In this document: in pieces, positions 48,089 to 57,572 of the stretch | Numbering within the stretch: position 1 is the first letter of the stretch | How the letters are laid out: every line of letters starts with the position of its first letter | NCBI GenBank assembly: GCA_022385755.1 | Contig: MU278379.1 | Coordinates: 1-64,000, forward strand | DNA: 64,000 nt | Source: Trametopsis cervina | Taxonomy: Eukaryota > Basidiomycota > Agaricomycetes > Polyporales > Irpicaceae | Direction: 5' to 3' | Translations under genes and position numbers: made by a program | The notes under the pieces: generated by a model | Told to the model about the DNA's origin: nothing | What the model saw: only the letters and a program-made list of their open reading frames with translations | The model's database searches: none

Positions 48089-48709
48089 ATGGCCAGGCCT
48101 GTTATTCTCAGCAGAACGTCACCTAGTCAATCTGTAGGCGCAGGCACTGATGATTCGATCATCATAAGTGATCAAGCGGAAGAAGTGCGTATAGCCGTCC
48201 AGCTGCGATACTTGCTGATTGTTTATGGCTGGATTATAGTGGAGACTCGTTCGTGTAAGAACGTCTGCGGAAGATTACTATGTTCATGCGGAAGATTGCT
48301 ATGTTCAACACGCACCAACTGGAAGATGGGCTTGTGTGGGGGACCAGAATCCTTCTTCGGGCAGCATAGTCGTTGTATCGAACGCAAGTAGATCTGTTTG
48401 GAATCTCTTAACTAATAACTCTCCCACGCCGTATGTCAATATCATTTCGTCATTTGGGTCGTTCATAGCGCTTACGTGGATCCCCGCTCTAATAGTATTA
48501 TTCTGCGGGACAACCAGAACCAAGGACTGGTCTGGACCCTAGAGAGTGGGAGTGCAGGATCGAGGGTAGCTGAGCCTAATGTCATCCGTCGCGCACAGCA
48601 CTCATTAACATTTGGCCTTTACTACTCACAGGTTATACTAAGTACCGATACGGCTTCAGATGCGAACAGGTGGATTGTAACCGACTTAGCAGAAACAGCA
48701 CAAATCTAG
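48089..48709 (+). CDS. Divergent beta-trefoil-like protein, tandem copy C
   Basis: The first exon begins MARP, like copy A. After a GTGCGT intron it reads WRLVRVR, GRWACVGD, SVWNLLTN and, across a second intron (donor GTATGT inside CCG-TAT), AYVDPRSN, ILRDNQNQGLVWTLE. The NQGLVW segment is the clearest QxW-like motif of the three copies. The final part (SDANRWIVTDLAETAQI) extends beyond copies A and B. It lacks the WRIGY and HYIYPATH segments, so it is an older or faster-evolving paralogue. No signal peptide; function unknown. Confidence 0.42.
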
Positions 48710-48987
48710 TTTCTGCTTTGAATGCTCGTTTGAGGTACTTCCAAAGACCTCATATAACCTATATACCGAGAATTCTACCATGATTGTCTGGGAAAGGAAC
48801 TCCAACTATTGAACGCGTCTGTCACAGGACGCGTCGCGTCGCGTCACGTCACGGCCGTGTAAGCAGATTTGATCGTTGTATCTGCCGCGTCTCTTCACCC
48901 CTCCCGCCTACCCAACTTGCAATACATACCCACCCTTCATTTCTCGATACTCTACCCCTGCATTCTGTTGCTATCGCTGCCATACCA
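48710..48987 (+). promoter_or_regulatory. Primase promoter with two MluI cell-cycle boxes
   Basis: ACGCGT occurs at 48813-48818 and again at 48829-48834, followed by a run of CGCGT/CACGT pentamers to about 48853. These are the binding sites of the G1/S regulator MBF in fungi, 175 and 159 bp upstream of the primase ATG. G1/S activation of replication genes is well established in yeasts; its use here is an inference. Confidence 0.6.
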
Positions 48988-50449
48988 ATGACAACAGCTA
49001 TAACGCACACGGAAGAGGAGCTCTCCCCTGAGGTCATGCTCGCATTCTACCGCAGATTGTATCCCTTCAAGTCAATATTCACGTGGCTTAATCATGAACA
49101 CACCCCGTCCATGCAATTTAGTAATCGCGAGTTTGCATTTACGCTAGCGGGGGACGTGTACCTACGGTACCAGTCATTTGTCACGGCGGACGAGATGAAA
49201 AAGCAGGTGTGCCAGATGAACCCCACGCGTTTTGAGATAGGACCGGTGTATTCTGCACGAGTGAGTACATGCCACTCTGCTCTTGAGCAAACGTAGTATG
49301 CTGAGACCACGTCGCTCAAGCCCAGAGACCGGAGGACTGTTGGCTCGGTAGGCTTCCGGCCAATCCTCCGAGAACTTGTATTCGATATCGACATGACCGA
49401 CTATGACCCCATTCGCACATGTTGCTCAGACGCCGCAATATGTGAACGATGCTGGAAGTTCATCGCCATTGCAGTGAAGGTCTTGGACAAGAGCATCCGA
49501 GATCAGTACGGGTACAAATACTTGTTATGGGTGTACTCTGGCCGGCGTGGGATTCACTTATGGATCAGCGATAAAGAGGCTATGGAACTTACGGATGATC
49601 AACGGCGAGCGTTGGTGTCGTGGATGACTGTCATACAAGGAGGAAAGGACATGATCAAAAAGGTGAATGTGCGGAAGGGAACCACTGGACCGCTGCCGCC
49701 CTCGATACAGTAAGTCAATCTACGTTATATTTGAGGCCTGCGTTGACATGTCTGCAGAGGAGTCTTGATGGAACTCGCAGAAGCCTTTACCGACATTATC
49801 TTAACAAGTCAAAACTTGTTTGAAGTTCGAGGACGTTGGGAGGAATTGCTAAGGCTCTTGCCTCCGGGGGATCTGGTCGATGAAATTAAAAGTGAATGGG
49901 AAATGGACCCCGAGCGTGCCTCATCAGACAAATGGCAGGATATTCTAGATATTAAGAAGGGCAAGGAGAAGGTAAGCTGTCATACTTTATGTAGAGAATG
50001 TTTGATCGTGACGTTCGTCAGGCCCTGTGGCGGGCTGCTGTTGAGGATATCATCCTACAGTATACATATCCCAGGCTCGACGCAGAAGTATCGAAGCATA
50101 GAAATCACTTGCTGAAAGCCCCCTTTTGCGTTCATCCCAAAACTGGAAGAGTCTGCGTTCCGATTGATCCCTCACAGATTGACGAGTTCAACCCTATGAC
50201 GGTTCCCACTGTAGGACAATTACTACAAGAACTGAACAACGCCGAAGGCTCGGCAGAAGAGGGCGAGCATCACTCTGGTGAGATATTCCTCGCTGTCTAG
50301 ATCAACATCGGAGGGTAACATTGCACTGGCACCCAGATTGGGAGAAGACATCGTTGAAGAAATACGTTGATTTGATCGACAAACACACGTTGTCTCTAAT
50401 GGAGGAAGTGCGGAAGAGTAAACGAGGTGCAGGTCAGGCAAATATCTGA
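48988..50449 (+). CDS. PRI1: DNA primase small (catalytic) subunit
   Basis: Five or six exons encode about 390 residues of the archaeo-eukaryotic primase small subunit. Marks: FYRRLYPF near the start, the phosphate-contacting region REFAFTLAGDVYLRYQSF, the catalytic ELVFDIDMTDYD with two Asp residues, a zinc-binding CC...CERC cluster, the SGRRGIHLWISD motif, and HPKTGRVCVPID near the C-terminus. It makes RNA primers with the large subunit inside the DNA polymerase alpha complex. The start is the first ATG after the promoter. The C-terminus (WEKTSLKKYVDLIDKHTL) is reached after a final intron. Confidence 0.94.
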
Positions 50450-50857
50450 CTATCATTTACGCGAGTATCAGCTCAGAACGCTTTCATTTACAGACTTGTC
50501 GTGGTGATGTGATACAACTTCTAATAGGATTTCTTACCCACCCTTCCGAACGCGACGTAATTGTGTTTGTATGGCATTCATACCCGCAGTAGAATTCCAC
50601 TTATTGTGTTAACAACGCATAATATCCACTGTTACTAGGCTGCCAGCCCTTCCCAAGGTGGTGTAGCTTCTATACTCTCACGAACAACGCTAGTCCAAGG
50701 CGGGTACAATGGGAAGACGCATCCAGCGGTTGCTGAGCGCCCATCAACAAAGTAACTTCTAAAAACACGCATAAAGTGCCATTCAACGCCTTGTACACCT
50801 GGCCTTACAAGAACTGCCAGTGATGCTGGAGGTATCTCATTTTACCCTTTCGCTCCC
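50450..50857. other. Intergenic region
   Basis: 3' UTR of the primase gene and upstream region of member 5. No TATA box or other feature is clear. Confidence 0.5.
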
Positions 50858-51693
50858 ATGTCCTCGTCTCCCACCGTCTCGCGCATCATTCGCACTCGTT
50901 CTCTCTGGCCAGGGCAGTCTGCGAATGGGGCAGCCACAGTAACCGTTACGGAACAACTCCAATCTACATCTACTACCAACCCGTACAACAATGGCCGGCC
51001 CACTAAGCTGTCGAATATGCTTCCCGGTCTGATCATTGCAGTCTTCTGCTTTGCATCAGTGTGCATCGCGGCGGGCCTCTTGAGAGCGCGTCTGAGGCGT
51101 CGCCGGCGGGTTTTGGGCGGCGACTCACGCAGTGTGCCCTCGTCAGCTTCAAATTCGAGCAATGGAGGGCTGAAGAAGAAGAAAACGAGGCCCACTAAGC
51201 CTCAGTTGTGGGACGTTGAGGTGAAGGACGTGAATTGGGCCATAGATTTAGAAGCTCTGCACGTACGTTGATCTTATCATTGGTGCGATATCCATGCAAC
51301 TCATTCGGGATACCTCGCAGCCTGTCGCCGCTGAGCTGCATAAGCATTCATGGCTCGACTCCAAGACCGTTGAGTTGAGCAACAAAGACCAGAAATCTTG
51401 GTATGTTTTGCATCTCCAGGAGCGGATCTCTGTATCTGATCAGTTCGATCATCAGGTTTGTTCCCAGTCTGTCGCGGTCCCATAAGCCACAACAGCCTCC
51501 AACTACGCATCAAGCACAGCTGACCTTCATGGTCGCCATGCCTGCACCAGAATATCGAAGAGGAGTGCCCTCACGAGAGATTGCACTTGGTACTAGACTG
51601 GTTCCATACCAGGACGAGGACAGCGATGATGATGACGATGAAGCTGCGTTGCCGAAGTTGCTATCGAACCATACGGCGAGCTCTGGGTTCTAG
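50858..51693 (+). CDS. Single-pass membrane protein, LWDV/PLSA/AMPxP family, member 5
   Basis: Three exons (50858-51262, 51321-51455, 51520-51693) encode 237 residues. The N-terminus (about 52 residues, Ser/Thr-rich) precedes a transmembrane helix (LPGLIIAVFCFASVCIAAGLL) and an extended basic stretch (RARLRRRRR). The cytosolic tail has KPQLWDV exactly 19 residues before the intron, then PVAA in the PLSA position, and a second intron just before LTFMVAMPAP, which is followed by REIALG. The C-terminus is acidic (DEDSDDDDDE). Member 6 lies 754 bp downstream in the same direction and shares the extra intron, so the two are probably tandem duplicates. Confidence 0.7.
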
Positions 51694-52446
51694 GGATCGA
51701 GGAGGACCGCACATCACTAGTCATTGCGGGTCATCTAGGACACTACACGCACGACGGGCATAATGGCCATGACCCATAATTTATTCCCGCCACACGCATG
51801 TAATCTTTACTCTACGCTGCGCTCTTCGACAGAGTGTCGTAATGTCTTTGTATTAGCTTTGTATCTGTAGCAACATATCCCCTATATACTAGGTATACTT
51901 CCGGATTTCCAATAATTGTCAGCCTCGGATAGGAAGCACCGGTTGTGACCGAGATCGCGACCTGAAGCTTGCAGGCGGAAAGCTCGCAAATAGTGCTCGA
52001 TCAATGCTGAGGCACGCTGCGCTCCTTAATCCCGCCAACGCTCAGTGTCGTCAATGTATTTGTCACACCCACATACGACAGTAGTAAGCATGACTATGGA
52101 TACTTTCTGAAGCATCCTATGAATTGCGAACATTCACTGCTAAGCTCAAACACCGCAAGGTTCAGCTTTGCAATGGCTGCGTGTACCGGGGGACAGCCCG
52201 CTTCTAGGTTCAGGTCTAGGATTCTCGGAGCTGACTAGCACTCCTAAGCATTGTGATCGGTGGCTGCTTCATTGCATGTCTGGACTCAGGCTCAGCTCAG
52301 GGGCGCCGCGCTGAGCCCGCGACATGTTCTAAGACGGTCTCAGGGGAACTAGGGTGACAATAGCCCACTGACAGACGTTCAAAAGGATTAATGGGCTCGA
52401 CTGCCACTCACTCAACTGCCGTCTCCCTGCTCCTTCGGTCCCATTC
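51694..52446. other. Intergenic region with a degenerate trefoil-promoter-like segment
   Basis: About 52150-52290 resembles the duplicated promoter segment of the trefoil-like cluster (CAAGGTTCAG, then CTCCTAAGCATTGTGATCGGT against CTCCTATGCACTGTAATCGGT). No trefoil coding sequence follows; member 6 does. Confidence 0.35.
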
Positions 52447-53253
52447 ATGTCCTCACTGAACGCTACGAGTCTTCCTCTGGATGGGACGCCATCTACTGCT
52501 TCATCACCAACAAGTTTGCCAGTGGTACACGCCCTGGTTATCGTCGTTCCGGTTGCCGTCATAACACCAGTGGTGGTGATGTTAATGTTCGTGGCGGCGC
52601 TTTTGCACAGACGGACATTGGTCAGACCGACGCACGGGGGACAATCACTCGCTTCGGATAGCGCCAATTCCACAGAGTCGCAGGAGAAACCTGAGTTATG
52701 GGAAGTAAGGCTTAGATGTGTACCTCAGAAGCAGCCTGCGGATGTTATTTGCGTGAGTAGCAACCCTCGGTGGTCGGGCTGTCAGACGTTTAATGGACTA
52801 TATGTCTCACCTTATAGCCGCTGTCGATAGAACCTCTGTCATCATATTGGGCTCCTGCACAGCGATGTGGGCCAATGAGCGCATATAGAAAGGAGAGCAT
52901 GCGAGTGAGGGATAGACGGGAGGGAAACGGGAGATGGAGGTATGCTAGCAAATTCTCATTAGTAGCGACGAACACTAATAACATCACCTGCCTTCAGACT
53001 AATAAGTCTTGCTTATAATTCTGAGCAACCGCCTGTAGCGAGCAGAGCGCGAATGACGTTCCTATTGATGATGCCATCTCCCAAGCCAATACCATCGAGC
53101 CAGGAGTGGGAGCATTGCGTGATTGGTACGACCGAAGCCCTACACAAATCCGAGCTGCCAGAGCCTGATATACCAGAGAAGGCGGAGCAGCGAGACGACC
53201 CATTTGAGGAGATGACTCCGGAGTATCATCCAGTCAGTTACTATTTCTTCTGA
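52447..53253 (+). CDS. Single-pass membrane protein, LWDV/PLSA/AMPxP family, member 6
   Basis: Three exons (52447-52752, 52818-52939, 52998-53253) encode 227 residues. A short Ser/Thr N-terminus with an NAT sequon leads into a transmembrane helix (VVHALVIVVPVAVITPVVV...). The tail has KPELWEV, 19 residues to the first intron (phase 0), PLSIEP at the start of exon 2, a second intron, and TFLLMMPSPKP followed by HCVIGTT. The Trp five residues before the junction is missing here. Stop TGA at 53251-53253. Tandem neighbour of member 5. Confidence 0.68.
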
Positions 53254-53506
53254 CCTTCACGTTAATATATTATCAGTACCCAATATTCGAATTGTATTAT
53301 ATCGATATTAAAGTACTCACCTTCATATACTGGCTATTGGATGACGTCACGAGACTGAGCAGTTGGCCTGGGGAATCGAGAATAGTTTACGGTGTAATAA
53401 AGCGTTTATGTATGCATCAAACCATCACCTTGCCCTTCACAACAGATATCCACACACTGGTCAAGCATTTACCGAAGATATAGTATACTGCGACAATAAA
53501 CATAGC

Positions 53507-56039
53507 TCACACAACTCCACGCTGTATCAGCTCTGCAGCTCCCTTTGTGCCTGCTATGCGCTCCAGCTTCATGTAATCATAGCGCGAGTAGACCACGCGG
53601 CAGGTTACGTCGGTGGGTTCAACGCCGCTGTCGAGGAACGGGAAGGACAGATACTCGGTGTAAAACTGAGGGTGGTCAGGCGGAGTATAGAAAATAATGT
53701 TGCGTATCCCTCGGATTTTGTACCTGAGCGGAGGACATAACTCAGTATGTGAATCAGGCAAGAAAGGTGCACAAATACCGTCGGAAGAAATGGAAGCGCT
53801 CGCTGACAAGCAGGAACGACTTCTTCCCGCTGAAGAAGGCTTGGCGCGCGCGAGATATCTCTTGATTGGAGGAGTATCTAATCATAAACATATACGTTAA
53901 CGACATTAGAAGCTGGTATATAGTAAAACTTACTCAGAGAGCACCGCGAACGAGGTTCCAGCAGTCTTGCGGAAATGATTATGCACCCGAATGAAGTCAA
54001 ATGAGGAAGGTACGAAAACCACAGCGTTGACGCTCTGCACCGCTGATTTCATGACGGCCGGAAGTACCTGATAAATTGTAAGTATCGAGACCTTACCGGC
54101 CATGAAGATAAATACCTGCGCTGTGAAATGCTGGAAGCGTTTATCCGCCTCGTCGCTCGGGCTGACACAATCAAATTGCGAGAACGACTAGACAATGTCA
54201 GCAGATGACGCTGTATGACCTCAACTGAGCCCACCTGGTCAATGCCTTCTGGGACAGGAATAGGGGCCCAACGGCGTTCTGATCGTACTTTCCCGGCGAC
54301 ATTCAGCAGAGAGCTGTTGAATATAGACCGGATTTCTGGCGTTTCATACGCAGATAGTATTATAGATTGACGGAGGTAAGCCGCACTGTGAATGGAGATG
54401 TAAGGTGCTGATGCGAGACAGGGTTCGGGAAGTACGTACTGGCCATCCAAGTACCAAGGCTTGATCCGCGAAAAGTCTACGTCATGAGACTCCTTAGGCA
54501 GCTTATTGAGGTGCGATAAGACAAACTAAGACGCTGTGTGAGCGTTGAACGATACAGGGGATCTGACACGCTGTACCTGAACGTGCTCCCAGTTCTGCAT
54601 GGTCAATGCATCGGTCTGATCAACGATCAGCATTTCAATAGACGAAAGGAAATCTGCGTTTCTGCCAAGATAGCCGTGGTTAACGAGATTGAGTATAGAG
54701 GTTGACACGGGACCCACTTCTCTTTCTCAATTGACATTCGAAGTCCAAGAGGACTTGCAAGGATCAGATCGCAGCCGTAGAATTCCGCAAAGAGCTTAAC
54801 ACTCTTCCGTGTTAGCTTCACGCCCACCCTGAAGTTGTCGTCCACGTTTCCTTTGAACATCTCAACATGGTCCCGTGGATACGTTCCAGGGTCAGCGTCA
54901 GCAAGCCTGTCGGTTGTACCCGGCGGTAAACCGTATTCTGTCTGGAAACGGGATTGGTTTTCTACTTGGAACGACGGCTGGGGCGTGTGTGAGGTAAGAG
55001 CGGAGATCCAACGCAAGGCGAAGGAGCGGAACGGTAGAAGTATGAGCACCGCTGGTCGTGTAAAACCTTGATCCTGGACGTCTTCTGGTGCAGGTGCGCC
55101 GGTCTTCGCAGCATGCGCGAGTCGTTCGTTGTTCTTCAACACTCTGCGGCGTTTTCTGCAAGGGCAGCGTTAGATACTGACCGAGCCAGAGTTTTTCCGA
55201 TATGCCTTACTTTGTGATGTGATTAAGAGCATGCAACGTGATGACCTCTCTCATTGCTTGCTGAGAATCTAGGGAAGTTCGCGTGATATACAGGTCACGG
55301 TGTGAGAGCAGAAGGGAAAGCATGTCGTTTTGCAATGCCGCAAGCTCTGACGATGGCATAGTGAGCTGCAGTACGATAGTAGAAACCTTCCTAGCTTACC
55401 TCTGGGTAGTTTTGCCTGGAGCTCTTCGAATGGCGTCTTCAGGCGGTCCAGAACAGTCTGCCGCTTGCATTAGTAAACATCATACCAATAATTTCGCAGG
55501 ACAGCATACAGAAGGTTGTGTAGAGGATTCAGCGCCACTCGGAGAGTATTCTATCACAGAGCCTAGTTTGCCGTACTTGGCCTTTGAGATATTCCAGGAT
55601 TTCTTGTCTGCGCTCTCGCGCTTGGTCTCCGTCAATACCGTCGATGTAGCACCGTAATGTTGTTCGTATGGGTCGGCAGCGGGAGTGACTGTGCCAAGTA
55701 AACACATGACCCATAATTAAATGCCTTAGAAATGAACGTACTTTGTGAGGGTTCGTCTTCATCTCCATCCATTTCTTCATCATGCCCCCCAGCTGCCTCT
55801 GAACTCTCCGTAGCTTCGCCAGTTGTTATATCCCCAGTCTTATAGACATTCACACCATCACTGGGACTATCACTGTTTTCCGCAGCATTGTCCGCGAACT
55901 GGACTGCACGTCTCTTGTTCAGCTTCTGTGCAGGCTTCAAATCATCTAATATCCATTTTCGCCTTTCTGCTTTGGTCGCGGATACGTTGAGCAGCGTCAA
56001 TAGCTGAGTAGTGGGCCCATTTCCGCGGTCGATAGCCAT
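53507..56039 (-). CDS. UTP25: Utp25, U3 snoRNP / small-subunit processome protein (DEF homologue)
   Basis: A multi-exon gene encoding roughly 620-650 residues. A charged N-terminal region precedes a helical segment ([43 protein letters not shown]) and a RecA-like helicase fold: [55 protein letters not shown] and [19 protein letters not shown]. The DEAD-type motif is replaced by DQTD, as is usual in this ATPase-inactive family, so a scaffold role in 18S rRNA processing is expected. The C-terminus ([17 protein letters not shown]) is the conserved ending. All introns I checked join in frame. It is transcribed in the same direction as the GST gene 250 bp upstream. Confidence 0.9.
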
Positions 56040-56288
56040 AGTTTTGGAGGTAATGAATACAGAGGCACCCCACTTCGATAAATTTCACAAAAGGAATGCA
56101 CCGGTCACGTGATCCACGCGGCCTGCACGACGTTATGTCACGTCGCGACTTCGACTACAACAACCAGGTGCCTTCTGCTACGCGTCCTTTGCTGAATATT
56201 GGCGACGTATACCGTACCAACATAATAACACAAATCTGCCAAACACAATTCGTTCACATTTGGGACCTCTGTGTCTACACCCATATGT

Positions 56289-57239
56289 TTACGATTCTGC
56301 GTCCAGCTCTTCATAATACCTGAATATGCCCAAACCATACTTCTGGCGACGGCCGCTTGCTAAGTACTCCTTGATTCCCGGCTCTTCTGCAACCCTTTTC
56401 TTTAAGGCAAAGACGTTCTCATATTTCTTACTCTTCTTCAGAGCCTCCATCCGCTTCGGAAACGCCCAAGTTACTCCGTCCAACACCTTCCGAAGGAGGT
56501 CAACGAGGTTAGACATGTGCAAAGCGATCTACCTTACCTGAAAGAGAACCAAGTCTGCCGTAGTAGTCGTGGATCCCACCAGATACGTTCCTCCGTTCTT
56601 ATTGACGGGGTTTGACTGAAGGACTTTCTCAAAATGTTCCAAGAACTTGGGCAAACGATTACGTCTGTGGTTTGCAGCCCTCTTGATCGCCTCTTCCTTT
56701 TGGTTTTCATAGTAGTCCTCGTTTGCAATGGGGTGATGGACATCATGGCTCTGAGAAAGCACTCAGTTGTATAACCAGCAGTTATCACGAAAGCACTTAC
56801 CTCAGTGTTCAAATCAAGAGCAGTCAAAACCAGTTGGTTAACCCGACTCCTCAACTCTTCCGGATCCTCGCCTTCCTTTTTACCTGCCAGACCTAACTTT
56901 GGTGCAATATGGTTCAGTATCGCACCTGTCTGGGACAGGAACGTCCCCGAGGGCAACTTCAGACATGGCGGAGCGAAATGTGGACTTCCTCCACACCGTT
57001 CAGGGTCTTTGATAGTTGAAAGGAGCTCCCCTGGATCGTTGACTTCGCCATATGGCGTACCCGTGTATTCGAAGGCGAGTCTGATGTATTCCCCGCGACC
57101 CGGAACGCCTGGCCACTAACATGAACAGCTCAATGTCTCCTCCAATTCCGTGCTAAGATACATCACGCACATAGTACAGAGTATACTCCTCTTTCTTCTG
57201 CTTTTTCAAGGCCGGTTCCTGGGGAGCTTCAGTGGACAT
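56289..57239 (-). CDS. Glutathione S-transferase
   Basis: Four exons encode about 250 residues. After a Lys-rich N-terminus (PALKKQKKEEYTLYYW) comes the thioredoxin-like domain with the likely catalytic Tyr in TLYYWPGVPGRGEY, CLKLPSG and SQTGAILNHIA (cis-Pro loop and Ser/Thr glutathione contact), then an all-helical C-terminal domain (YLVGSTTTTADLVLFQ). It resembles sigma/alpha-like soluble GSTs rather than the Xi class at 10.2 kb. It conjugates glutathione to electrophiles. Start ATG 57239 is the first in frame. Confidence 0.88.
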
Positions 57240-57300
57240 GTTGTGATGTGGTAGAGCGATCAGGAGGATGGTGAGTACATCCGTGCGCGGACAGGATTGT

Positions 57301-57572
57301 TACAGCAAACCCAATAACGATAGACCGGCGCGAATTTGTGCGTGCAGAGAAAAAGTGGCGCAAGTGGCGCGAGGGATGCTCAGGACCCCGACACACCTCT
57401 GACCTGCGAGCCAACCAGCAGCATCGAAACATGCCGCTCAGATATATCTGTGTTCACCCCCACTTGTTACTGAATAAAATTTCTACGCCGACTTGGGGTC
57501 ATGGGCGTCCCCTGCGCCACTTGCTCCTGTGCACACATTTTTGCGGCGGTCTATCGTTATTGGGATTGCTGT
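57301..57572. repeat. Imperfect inverted repeat
   Basis: The arms are 57301-57370 and 57514-57572, roughly 60-70 bp each, separated by 143 bp. The shared core is GCGGTCTATCGTTATTGGG (57545-57563); the arm at 57301 holds its reverse complement with small changes. Part of the first arm lies about 60 bp upstream of the GST start codon. Confidence 0.7.
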
